Positions 1-6,011 are shown, counted from the first letter of the stretch. The stretch is DNA of 6,011 nucleotides from an uncultured Ezakiella sp. (GCA_947293975.1 CAMYPV010000068.1:1-6011), one strand, 5' to 3'. Notes: a model not told the origin generated them from the sequence alone. Made by a program: numbers and translations.

Positions 1-2597
1 ATTTCTACTTCTACGTGCGCATCACATGATTCGGTAGGTTCGGTTCCTTTTACAAAGATTTCAGTTCTTGTTGTACCGCGTGGGTCTTGTGCGCATAAAT
101 CGGTTGGAATTTTTCCTGATTGATTACATACGGTTGCTCTTACAATTCCTTCCGGTTCTTTAAATGCGGTTACACTTGGAAGACCGTCGTGTACCTGCTT
201 CATTACATACTGGAATAATTGAGCTGCAATCATGGAGTTTTGTTTCATCGTGATTTTTGGACTATCACTACCAATCCATGTGCTTGCAACATAGTAATCT
301 GTAAAGCCAGAGAACCACAAGTCAGCGGTGTATTGAGTTGTACCTGTTTTACCTGCGACAACTTGTCCAGGAATTTTTGCACGTATACCAAGACCATTTG
401 TTACAACTGATTTTAAAATGTCTTTCATTACATAAGCTGTTTGTGGTTTGGCAGCTTGAACAGGATTTTCAACATATTCTAATAATGTCGTGCCGTCACT
501 GTCGATTACTTTTGAATATGATGTTGGTTTTAAATATTTTCCGTCGTTTGCAATTGCGCCGAATGCTGCGGTTAGAGTCATGGGGGATAGACCTTTTGTC
601 ATACCGCCGAGCGCAAGACTTGATGCGTTTTCGTCATTTACTTTTGGATTTTCAGCAGCAGTTACAAATGAATCTCGATCTGGATGTTCGGTGTCAATAA
701 TGCCGAGTTTTTCTAGATATGGAATGACTCTATTTGTGCCCATTGAGTTTAAAACTTTAACTGCACTGACGTTTATTGATTGTTCAACTGCGTATCTTAA
801 GCTGTGAATTCCTCTGAAACCTAGATACCAGTTGTTTGGCCAAACTTTTCCGTTAACAACTAGCGGAACGTCATCAATTGGGCTTGCGGCTGTAAAACCG
901 TTTTCAAGTGCCTCCAAGTAGACACTGATTGGTTTAATTGTAGAACCAGGCTGTCTGTGACTATCGGTTGCACGATTTAAAAATCTATTTCCGTCAACAT
1001 CACGACCACCGATCATGGCAAGTATGTGACCAGTTCTGTAGTCGATTATTATCATTGCTGATTGAGGTTGTGGAACACCTTTTTTGTTTCTATAAACTTG
1101 TGAGCCTTCGATAAATAAATAGTCTCCATTGATCTTGAACAATGATTTGTTGCCGTCAATTGCTTTTTTTGATATAACTATCTCTCCATTTTGAAGCTCA
1201 AAATCGTCTTTGGCGATTGGTAAGCTTCCAACAATATGTGTAACGAGAGCTTTGTTTTCATCAATTGTGTAATAGTCAAGCACGTCGATGTTGGAAGGGT
1301 AGGCGGTTAGTTTTTTAGACTTGATATACAAATTGCCATTGTCACCAAAGCGCCACTCGCCAGGTGCAAGGTAAATGTCATCGCTGTTTTCGGCGATAAT
1401 GTTTTGTTTTGCAAGATATATAAATCTGCCGTTTGAATCAATTAAGTTTCCGCCAGCGTCAGCTTTTGTATCAAGAATTATAGGAGCCTTCATTCTGTCA
1501 GTGTTTCCAATTAGAATTTCGACAAAATTTTTGTAAGCGTCTTCCATAATTTTTTGATAGTTGACGTTTATTGTTGAATAAATTTTTATGCCGCCATAAA
1601 ATATTTTGTTTTGTGCAGCTTTTTTTGTCCAACCATATTTGTCCATCAAATCTTGTTCGACTTGCTTTAACACATAGTCTGTAAAATAGTTTGTAATGTC
1701 GGTTGTTTTCTTTTCGCCAGGTTTTAAGAGCGAAGCTCTGTCAACTTGCATTGCATCGTCATATTCTTTTTGTGTAATATAACCGTATTTTAACATCTGT
1801 GATAGGACAATGTCGGTTCTGTGTTCGTTTTCTTCGTTGTAAACCAAGATATAATTTTCATTTAGCAATTCAAGAAAGCCAAGCTTTTGCATTTTTTCTG
1901 GATCAAAATTTTCTGGCTTAACTCTTTTGAATGGCGGATATTTGCTTGGAGATTTTACAATACTTGCAAGCATTGCACATTCAACCAAGTTTAAATCCTT
2001 TGCTGATTTTGAAAAATAAGTCTGAGAAGCTTCTTCGATACCGTAAGCATTTTGTCCGAGCGATACGCTGTTAAGATAAGCTTCGATGATTTGATCTTTG
2101 CTTAATTTCTTTTCAAGATCGATCGACATCATAATTTCATGAATTTTTCTTTGAAGCTTACGTTCGCTTGTTAAATAAGTGTTTTTAACCAATTGTTGAG
2201 TTATTGTTGAACCGCCTCTTAATTGTCCGCTGCTAAAGGAGTCCTTGATACTTGCAAGAATTCCAATGAGGTCAACGCCAACGTGGTCGTAAAATCTCTC
2301 ATCTTCAATTGCCAAAAATGCTTGTATTAATTGCTTTGGCATTTGTTCGATACCGATTACTGTACGATACTCAGCCGTCTCAACTTTTTCTATTAAATTA
2401 CCATTTAAGTCGTAGATCATTGAAGTTTCTTTTAGATTTGAATTGATTAATCCCGGATCAACTTCTTTGACCTCTTTCATAATACTAACAGCTGAAAGAG
2501 CAAGCAATGTACCCAGTATAATAGTAACGATTATAACTGTATAAAGTACATATATTAAAAACTTGCCAGGTGTTAGCGTTTTATTTCTATGTGGCAT
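1..2597 (-). CDS. Penicillin-binding protein 1A, bifunctional transglycosylase/transpeptidase (3' end cut by window edge)
   Basis: This class A penicillin-binding protein polymerises lipid II into glycan strands and cross-links the peptides on the outer face of the membrane. My own translation of the minus strand gives 865 open codons from ATG 2597 to the left edge. Residues 1-12 are cytoplasmic and basic, and residues 13-38 form one membrane anchor. The GT51 glycosyltransferase domain shows EDERF with catalytic Glu98, RGGSTITQQL at 127-136, RKIHE with the second Glu154, and EAYLN at 172-176. A beta-rich interdomain segment covers about 371-510. The transpeptidase domain carries STIK with nucleophile Ser552, SIN at 607-609 and KTGT at 750-753. 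A C-terminal extension with Cys824, Cys835 and Cys858 ends in GTEPTESC-like sequence, typical of clostridial PBP1A. All catalytic residues are intact. The start is supported by AAGGAG at 2604-2609, six bases upstream. The gene is transcribed divergently from ireB. The family call is secure; the exact paralogue name (ponA/pbp1A/mrcA) is not, so no symbol is given. Confidence 0.96.
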   Translation of the reverse strand, partial: MPHRNKTLTPGKFLIYVLYTVIIVTIILGTLLALSAVSIMKEVKEVDPGLINSNLKETSMIYDLNGNLIEKVETAEYRTVIGIEQMPKQLIQAFLAIEDERFYDHVGVDLIGILASIKDSFSSGQLRGGSTITQQLVKNTYLTSERKLQRKIHEIMMSIDLEKKLSKDQIIEAYLNSVSLGQNAYGIEEASQTYFSKSAKDLNLVECAMLASIVKSPSKYPPFKRVKPENFDPEKMQKLGFLELLNENYILVYNEENEHRTDIVLSQMLKYGYITQKEYDDAMQVDRASLLKPGEKKTTDITNYFTDYVLKQVEQDLMDKYGWTKKAAQNKIFYGGIKIYSTINVNYQKIMEDAYKNFVEILIGNTDRMKAPIILDTKADAGGNLIDSNGRFIYLAKQNIIAENSDDIYLAPGEWRFGDNGNLYIKSKKLTAYPSNIDVLDYYTIDENKALVTHIVGSLPIAKDDFELQNGEIVISKKAIDGNKSLFKINGDYLFIEGSQVYRNKKGVPQPQSAMIIIDYRTGHILAMIGGRDVDGNRFLNRATDSHRQPGSTIKPISVYLEALENGFTAASPIDDVPLVVNGKVWPNNWYLGFRGIHSLRYAVEQSINVSAVKVLNSMGTNRVIPYLEKLGIIDTEHPDRDSFVTAAENPKVNDENASSLALGGMTKGLSPMTLTAAFGAIANDGKYLKPTSYSKVIDSDGTTLLEYVENPVQAAKPQTAYVMKDILKSVVTNGLGIRAKIPGQVVAGKTGTTQYTADLWFSGFTDYYVASTWIGSDSPKITMKQNSMIAAQLFQYVMKQVHDGLPSVTAFKEPEGIVRATVCNQSGKIPTDLCAQDPRGTTRTEIFVKGTEPTESCDAHVEVE

Positions 2598-2626
2598 AAT
2601 TTTCTCCTTAAATAAAAGTTGCCTAT

Positions 2627-2654
2627 ATTATAACATAATCTATAAAAATTTCAA
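2627..2654 (-). promoter_or_regulatory. Sigma-A-type promoter for the PBP1A gene
   Basis: Read on the minus strand, TTGAAA (2654-2649, five of six to TTGACA) is followed by a 16-bp spacer and a perfect TATAAT (2632-2627). The TG one base before the -10 box gives an extended -10, TGTTATAAT. Transcription would start near 2620, leaving a leader of about 22 nt that contains the AAGGAG ribosome binding site at 2609-2604. The leader is too short for a riboswitch. The call rests on consensus matching only; in AT-rich DNA such matches can arise by chance, but position and orientation fit well. Confidence 0.75.
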
Positions 2655-2658
2655 AACG

Positions 2659-2670
2659 CAATAATTATTG
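2659..2670. repeat. 12-bp perfect palindrome between the divergent promoters
   Basis: CAATAATTATTG reads identically on both strands. It lies four bases beyond the -35 box of the PBP1A promoter and about 30 bp upstream of the -35 box of the ireB promoter. That placement would suit an operator or activator site, but no known regulator box is recognised. Nine of its twelve central-type bases are A or T, and the flanks do not extend the symmetry, so chance is a real alternative. Confidence 0.4.
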
Positions 2671-2700
2671 ATGTAATGAAAGGGGTATAGATAAATTAAT

Positions 2701-2729
2701 TCGACATGAGTTAAAAAATATGTTATAAT
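2701..2729 (+). promoter_or_regulatory. Sigma-A-type promoter for the ireB-ruvX-yrzB-rnj-queT-mltG unit
   Basis: TCGACA (2701-2706, five of six to TTGACA), a 17-bp spacer and a perfect TATAAT (2724-2729) make a near-ideal housekeeping promoter. TG at 2721-2722 adds an extended -10. Transcription would begin near 2736, giving a leader of roughly 28 nt that holds the ribosome binding site AGAGGTGA (2753-2760) just before the ireB ATG. It is the only strong promoter I see on this strand upstream of the six-gene run. Confidence 0.8.
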
Positions 2730-2764
2730 TAATCAAGACATAAAACTGACATAGAGGTGAAAAA

Positions 2765-3016
2765 ATGGATTTCGATCAAACAATGAGATTTGTTTCAAAA
2801 AAAGATTCAAATAGTGAACCACGTGAAATACTTGAAAACGTTTATGTAGCTCTAAAAGAAAAAGGATATGATCCAATAAATCAAATTATCGGATACTTGC
2901 TATCTGGTGATCCAACTTATATTACAAGCTACAATAACGCAAGAAATACAATTATTAAAATGGAGAGAGACGAATTGTTAGAAGCTATACTCAAGGAGTA
3001 TTTAAATCTTGAATAA
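2765..3016 (+). CDS. ireB: IreB/ReoM family regulatory phosphoprotein (UPF0297, DUF965)
   Basis: This small cytosolic protein (83 aa, usual family length) belongs to the family of Enterococcus IreB, Listeria ReoM and B. subtilis YrzL. Family members are phosphorylated on an N-terminal threonine by the PASTA-domain Ser/Thr kinase. In Listeria the unphosphorylated form promotes ClpCP degradation of MurA, so phosphorylation raises peptidoglycan precursor synthesis. Visible signatures are the N-terminal TMRF with candidate phosphoacceptor Thr6, the core NQIIGYLLSGDPTYI at about 39-53, and the C-terminal ARN and ERDELLEAIL helix at 59-76. Two positions that are basic in Listeria ReoM and B. subtilis YrzL, as I recall them, are Ser55 and Ile64 here. 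The ATG is preceded by AGAGGTGA. It is the first gene of the run, its end overlaps ruvX, and yrzL-yrrK-yrzB is the standard Firmicutes order. No kinase or phosphatase gene is in the window, so the regulatory role is inferred from the family. Confidence 0.95.
   Translation: MDFDQTMRFVSKKDSNSEPREILENVYVALKEKGYDPINQIIGYLLSGDPTYITSYNNARNTIIKMERDELLEAILKEYLNLE
2993..2998 (+). promoter_or_regulatory. Ribosome binding site that sets the TTG start of ruvX
   Basis: AAGGAG lies inside the last codons of ireB and ends ten bases before TTG 3009. No ATG or GTG is available between this site and the conserved IIALDIG strand of RuvX, so it supports a TTG start overlapping the ireB stop. The layout suggests translational coupling of the two genes. 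Confidence 0.8.
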
Positions 3017-3425
3017 TTCGATAATTGCTCTTGATATAGGGGATAGTTCTATTGGTGTCGCAGCTAGTGATCCTAGCGGCGTTATTAGTATGCCTATAGG
3101 TACGATTAAACGCACGTCGAAAGTTGAAGACATGAAACAATTAAAAGAAATTTGCGACAGCAGAAATGTGGACACGATTGTTGTTGGTCTTCCGCTTGAT
3201 ATTAATGGCGAGATTGGTGCGCAAGCAAAAAAAGTAAAAAAATATGTTGTTAATATAAAAAAGTCCATTGATTGTGAGATTGTTTATGTCGATGAAAGAT
3301 ACACGTCTAAAATGGCAAACAACACTTTAAATACTCTTAACATTAAAAGAGGAAAACAAAAAGGCTTTGAAGATGCTCTTGCAGCGTCATATATTCTTGA
3401 AATATATTTAAAAAGAAATAATTAG
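3009..3425 (+). CDS. ruvX: RuvX/YqgF family nuclease (putative Holliday junction resolvase, 16S rRNA maturation)
   Basis: This 138-aa protein, the usual family length, has the RNase H/RuvC-like fold. Members are called putative Holliday junction resolvases, and E. coli YqgF is linked to processing of the 16S rRNA 5' end; the B. subtilis homologue is YrrK. Sequence marks are the first strand ALDIGDSSIGVAASD with Asp9, the VVGLPLDINGE strand-turn at 58-68, VYVDERYTS with Glu96, and FEDALAASYILEIYL at 120-134 with Asp122. Asp9, Glu96 and Asp122 are the expected acidic active-site set. The TTG start places Asp9 where the family has it; starting at a later Met would remove the first catalytic strand. 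The gene overlaps ireB by 8 bp and is followed after 13 bp by yrzB. Cellular role is by homology; resolvase versus rRNA-processing activity cannot be decided from sequence. Confidence 0.95.
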   Translation: MNNSIIALDIGDSSIGVAASDPSGVISMPIGTIKRTSKVEDMKQLKEICDSRNVDTIVVGLPLDINGEIGAQAKKVKKYVVNIKKSIDCEIVYVDERYTSKMANNTLNTLNIKRGKQKGFEDALAASYILEIYLKRNN

Positions 3426-3438
3426 ATAAGGAGAAAAT

Positions 3439-3684
3439 ATGCCGGAGACTTTGGCTGTTTTTAACGAGTTTGGTGAACCAAGCAATTATATGGTTGACGC
3501 TCGTTTTGATGTAGAGGGTCAAGAGTATATTGCGATTATGCCTGCTCATAATATTATGGATGAGCTTGTATTTTTGCGCGTAGAAATTGACGGATATGGT
3601 AATACTGTTTATGTTAAACCTTTACCATATGAGGAAATGGAAGTTTTAAAAAAGTATAGAAACTTGAAGAAATTAATGAATTAG
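3439..3684 (+). CDS. yrzB: DUF1292 protein of the YrzB/UPF0473 family
   Basis: This 81-aa acidic, soluble protein has no signal peptide or membrane segment. Its function is unknown throughout the family. The DUF1292 pattern is clear: an N-terminal strand with FNEFGEP, then FDVEGQEYIAIMPAH at about 24-38, a second strand pair FLRVEIDGYGNTVYVKPL, and a final helical EEMEVLKKY segment. The call is strengthened by position, because yrzB follows yrzL (ireB) and yrrK (ruvX) in B. subtilis and many other Firmicutes. AAGGAG at 3428-3433 sits five bases before the ATG, and the gap to ruvX is only 13 bp. Nothing in the sequence suggests an enzymatic site. What it contributes to the neighbouring nuclease or phosphoprotein is not known. 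Confidence 0.9.
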   Translation: MPETLAVFNEFGEPSNYMVDARFDVEGQEYIAIMPAHNIMDELVFLRVEIDGYGNTVYVKPLPYEEMEVLKKYRNLKKLMN

Positions 3685-3699
3685 AAATTAGGAGGAAGA

Positions 3700-5352
3700 A
3701 TGTCTAAAGGTTTAAAAATTATTCCTCTTGGAGGTCTAGGAGAGATCGGTAAAAATATAACTGCTTTTGAATATAAAGATCAGATTGTTGTTATTGATTG
3801 TGGAATGACTTTTCCAGGAGATGAGATGTTGGGGATTGATATTGTAATTCCTGACGTCAGTTATTTGGTAGAAAATAGAGATAAGGTTAAGGCGTTTTTT
3901 ATTACGCATGGTCATGAAGACCATATCGGCGCAATACCTTATGTGTTAAATAAAATTGAAGCGCCAGTTTATGGTACAAAGCTAACTTGTGCTTTGATTA
4001 GAAACAAGGTTAAGGAATTTAATTTATTTGTTGATTTGCACGAAGTTAATTATGGAGATGTTGTTGATGTGGGGCCATTTAAGGCAGAGTTTATTCCTAT
4101 AACTCACTCGATTCCAGATGCTGCATCAATTGCACTTTATACTCCAATGGGTACAATATTCCATACGGGAGACTTTAAAATTGACTTTACTCCGATTGAT
4201 GGAGTTAAACCAGATTTATCAAGAATTGCTGAAATCGGAAACAAAGGCGTGTCACTATTAATTGCAGATTCTACAAACGTAGAAAGGCCAGGACATACGC
4301 TGAGCGAGGCGACGATTGGCGATACATTAGAAGAATTGTTTTCAAGGGCTGATGGTAGAATTTTGGTTGCGACTTTTGCGTCGAATGTGCATAGAGTTCA
4401 ACAGATTATTACAGCCGCTGAAAACCACAACAGATTTGTTGCACTATCAGGTCGATCGATGGTGAATGTTGTAAATACGGCGATGGAGCTTGGATATATC
4501 AAGGCTAAAGAAAAAACATTTGTCGATATCAATCAAGCACATCAATATCCGCCAAACAAGATTTGTATCATAATGACTGGTTCACAAGGTGAGCCGATGA
4601 GTGCGCTTACAAGAATTGCAAACGATGAACATAGAAAAATAAAATTGACAAACAAAGATACTATTATTATTTCTGCACACGCAATTCCAGGAAATGAAAA
4701 ATCGGTTACTGCTGTTATAAATAAGTTGATGGAAAAAGATGCAACTGTTATATATGATAGCATTGTAAGCACACACGTTTCTGGACACGCTTGTTCAGAG
4801 GAAATAAAATTAATGCACGCGCTTGTTAAGCCGAAGTATTTTATGCCGGCTCATGGTGAGATAAAGCATTTAAAAACTCATTCGCTGTTGGCACAAAAAA
4901 TGGGAATGCCAAAGGAAAATATTTTTGTTCAAAAGAATGGCGATATTTTAGAGCTAACAAAGAGAAGTTTAAAAGTAATTGATCACATTCCAAACGAAGA
5001 TGTCTTGGTTGACGGTCTTGGAGTTGGAGATGTCGGAAATATTGTTTTGCGTGATAGAAAGCATCTATCAGAAGACGGATTGATTGTTGTTACACTTACA
5101 TTGTCTGAAGACGATGGTAGAATACTTGCAGGCCCTGATATAATCAGTCGCGGTTTTGTATATGTAAAGGAAAATGAAGATATCATGGAATCTTTACTAA
5201 GAAAACTAAGATCGGTTGTTCAAAGTTTGCAAGATAGAAAAATTGACGATTGGAACACTATGAAGACTACGATTAGAGATGAGTTGCGTAAATATCTAAT
5301 TGATAGGATTGGTAGAAATCCAATGATTTTGACAATTTTTACTGAAGTGTAA
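3700..5352 (+). CDS. rnj: Ribonuclease J (beta-CASP metallo-beta-lactamase ribonuclease)
   Basis: RNase J combines 5'-to-3' exonuclease and endonuclease activity on RNA and drives mRNA turnover and rRNA maturation in Firmicutes. The 550-aa length matches B. subtilis J1 and J2 (about 555 aa). The metallo-beta-lactamase part has GGLGEIGKN at 11-19, the zinc motif HGHEDH with His70, His72, Asp74 and His75, His136 in THSIPD, and Asp158 in HTGDFKID. The beta-CASP part has Asp190 in ADSTN, TGSQGEPM, IPGNE, His363 in SGHA and His385 in PAHGE. The C-terminal region includes GDVGNIVLRDR, GPDIISRGFVYV and a terminal PMILTIFTEV. All metal ligands are present, so the enzyme should be active. AGGAGG at 3690-3695 precedes the ATG by four bases. 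It lies 15 bp after yrzB. Whether this is the J1-like or J2-like copy, or the only one, cannot be told here, so rnjA is not assigned. Confidence 0.97.
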   Translation: MSKGLKIIPLGGLGEIGKNITAFEYKDQIVVIDCGMTFPGDEMLGIDIVIPDVSYLVENRDKVKAFFITHGHEDHIGAIPYVLNKIEAPVYGTKLTCALIRNKVKEFNLFVDLHEVNYGDVVDVGPFKAEFIPITHSIPDAASIALYTPMGTIFHTGDFKIDFTPIDGVKPDLSRIAEIGNKGVSLLIADSTNVERPGHTLSEATIGDTLEELFSRADGRILVATFASNVHRVQQIITAAENHNRFVALSGRSMVNVVNTAMELGYIKAKEKTFVDINQAHQYPPNKICIIMTGSQGEPMSALTRIANDEHRKIKLTNKDTIIISAHAIPGNEKSVTAVINKLMEKDATVIYDSIVSTHVSGHACSEEIKLMHALVKPKYFMPAHGEIKHLKTHSLLAQKMGMPKENIFVQKNGDILELTKRSLKVIDHIPNEDVLVDGLGVGDVGNIVLRDRKHLSEDGLIVVTLTLSEDDGRILAGPDIISRGFVYVKENEDIMESLLRKLRSVVQSLQDRKIDDWNTMKTTIRDELRKYLIDRIGRNPMILTIFTEV

Positions 5353-5374
5353 AATTTAATTTAAGGAGAGAATT

Positions 5375-5866
5375 ATGAGATTTGACACAAAATATGTGAC
5401 CAAGGCTGCACTCATAGCAGCGATGTATGTGGTCCTTATTGCAATTCAAATGGTTCCTGCAGCTAGTCTTACTTTTGGTGCTATTCAATTGAGACTTGCT
5501 GAGGGCCTAACAGTGCTTCCTTTTGTTGAAGCTGCAGCTGTTCCAGGAGTTTTTGTGGGATGCTTTATTAGTAATTTGATACTAATGGGCGTATCTGGAT
5601 TTGGTGTTGTTGATTTGATTGGTGGTTCTTTGGTAACGCTTGTTGCTGCAATTATCACAAGAAAATCAAAAAACAAATTCCTTGCTTTTTTAAGTCCTAT
5701 CGTTTTAAATGGTTTTATTGTAAGCATTTGGGTAAGCAATTTCAGCGGTATTCCATATTGGACAACTGTACTCGGAATAATGGGAGGAGAAGCACTAAGT
5801 GTATTCATTTTTGGCTATGCAATTTTATATGTATACGAAAGGTCAAAAATATTTAGGAGGTTCTAA
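5375..5866 (+). CDS. queT: QueT-type ECF transporter S component (queuosine precursor uptake)
   Basis: This 163-aa integral membrane protein fits the QueT family of substrate-binding S components of energy-coupling factor transporters. Family members are predicted to import the queuosine precursor preQ1, or related deazapurines, using a shared EcfA-EcfA'-EcfT module encoded elsewhere. Hydrophobic segments lie at about 11-30, 45-72, 78-95, 102-120 and 133-153. The diagnostic stretch is FGAIQLRLAEGLTVLP at 34-49, followed by PGVFVGCFISN at 57-67 and VVDLIGGSLVTL. The basic tail YERSKIFRRF is probably cytoplasmic. AAGGAG at 5363-5368 precedes the ATG by six bases. The gap from the RNase J gene is 22 bp, and the stop codon overlaps the mltG start by one base. 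No riboswitch fits upstream. The substrate is inferred from the family only. Confidence 0.88.
   Translation: MRFDTKYVTKAALIAAMYVVLIAIQMVPAASLTFGAIQLRLAEGLTVLPFVEAAAVPGVFVGCFISNLILMGVSGFGVVDLIGGSLVTLVAAIITRKSKNKFLAFLSPIVLNGFIVSIWVSNFSGIPYWTTVLGIMGGEALSVFIFGYAILYVYERSKIFRRF
5855..5860 (+). promoter_or_regulatory. Ribosome binding site for mltG inside the end of queT
   Basis: AGGAGG encodes the two arginines before the final Phe of QueT and lies five bases upstream of the ATG of the next gene. Together with the TAATG stop/start overlap it points to coupled translation of queT and mltG, and it fixes the mltG start. Confidence 0.8.
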
Positions 5867-6011
5867 TGAATACTAGAGCAAAATGGATTTTAACATTTGC
5901 TATACTATTAGTGATTGTAGGAGTAATTTATTTTGGATTTAAGGCTTATACAAATAGTATGTATAAGCCTGTTGATCCTGAAGATACAAGTATTTTAAAG
6001 GTTAATATTTC
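5866..6011 (+). CDS. mltG: Endolytic murein transglycosylase MltG, N-terminus only (cut by window edge)
   Basis: Only 48 codons are visible. After MNTRAK there is one membrane-spanning helix at about 7-26, rich in Ile, Leu and Val, and then an extracytoplasmic stretch containing KPVDPEDTS followed by a beta strand LKVNI. A short basic N-terminus, a single helix and a PVDP-type segment leading into a beta strand are typical of MltG/YceG proteins, which cleave nascent peptidoglycan and so end glycan strand growth. The catalytic domain lies outside the window, so the call rests on this weak N-terminal pattern plus context: the B. subtilis homologue yrrL follows yrzL-yrrK-yrzB. The ATG overlaps the queT stop and has AGGAGG five bases upstream. 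Another single-pass membrane protein remains possible. Confidence 0.72.
   Translation, partial: MNTRAKWILTFAILLVIVGVIYFGFKAYTNSMYKPVDPEDTSILKVNI

Larger units (their letters stand above)
2627..2729. repeat. Inverted pair of 11-bp TATGTTATAAT boxes
   Basis: The identical 11-mer TATGTTATAAT occurs at 2719-2729 on the plus strand and at 2637-2627 on the minus strand, 81 bp apart in divergent orientation. Each copy is the extended -10 element of one of the two promoters, so promoter function explains most of the match. The identity goes two bases (TA) beyond the TGnTATAAT consensus, which may be no more than AT-rich background. Confidence 0.6.

Noticed and set aside
219..807. Overlapping plus-strand reading frames of 63, 120 and 105 codons
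   Set aside because: They lie antisense to the transpeptidase domain of PBP1A, have no family resemblance, and the minus-strand frame is unbroken with all catalytic motifs in phase.
2683..2688. GGGTAT as a sigma-B-like -10 box
   Set aside because: No GTTT-type -35 box lies at the proper distance upstream; the match is an isolated hexamer.
3002..3268. Minus-strand frame of 88 codons
   Set aside because: It is the antisense shadow of ruvX, whose active-site residues are intact on the plus strand; no ribosome binding site or homology was seen.
3426..3438. Possible intergenic terminator in the six-gene run
   Set aside because: None of the gaps (3426-3438, 3685-3699, 5353-5374) is long enough for a GC-rich hairpin with a T run.
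4542..5186. Minus-strand frames within the RNase J gene
   Set aside because: They are shadows of conserved beta-CASP and C-terminal coding sequence on the plus strand.
5353..5374. Possible preQ1 riboswitch before queT
   Set aside because: The gap is 22 bp and AT-rich with a plain ribosome binding site, shorter than the smallest preQ1 aptamer.
5485..5808. Minus-strand frame of 107 codons
   Set aside because: It is antisense to the membrane segments of queT and has no recognisable family pattern.
1..6011. A novel defence, mobile or RNA system
   Set aside because: Every gene belongs to a known housekeeping family and the single intergenic region is explained by two promoters; no repeats, integrase, transposase or toxin-like genes are present.

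Overview
The window looks like ordinary chromosomal DNA from a low-GC Gram-positive anaerobe of the Clostridia/Tissierellia type. The evidence is AT-rich coding sequence, strong AAGGAG or AGGAGG ribosome binding sites, a clostridial-style penicillin-binding protein 1A, and the Firmicutes gene set ireB-ruvX-yrzB with an RNase J and an ECF-type S component. The genus cannot be fixed from the sequence; a Peptoniphilaceae-like organism is only a guess.

Layout. Positions 1-2597 (minus strand) hold nearly all of a bifunctional class A penicillin-binding protein, whose 3' end runs off the left edge. A 167-bp intergenic region (2598-2764) carries two divergent sigma-A-type promoters, each with an extended -10 box. 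From 2765 to the right edge six genes run on the plus strand with gaps of 22 bp or less: ireB/reoM, ruvX, yrzB, an RNase J gene, queT and the start of mltG. No terminator is visible between them, so they are probably one transcription unit driven by the promoter at 2701-2729.

How the genes may work together. Three of the seven genes concern the cell wall. PBP1A polymerises and cross-links peptidoglycan. IreB/ReoM is the substrate of the PASTA-type Ser/Thr kinase that controls peptidoglycan precursor supply in related Firmicutes. MltG cuts nascent glycan strands. RuvX (Holliday-junction/rRNA-processing nuclease family), the DUF1292 protein, RNase J (mRNA turnover) and QueT (queuosine-precursor uptake) are housekeeping genes carried along with them. 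In Bacillus subtilis yrzL-yrrK-yrzB is followed directly by the mltG homologue yrrL, so here the RNase J-queT pair sits between conserved neighbours.

I found no mobile element, CRISPR array, RNA gene, phage remnant or unknown system. The points worth a second look are the paired divergent promoters with a palindrome between them, the substituted arginine positions of IreB, the altered gene order and the large interdomain segment of PBP1A.
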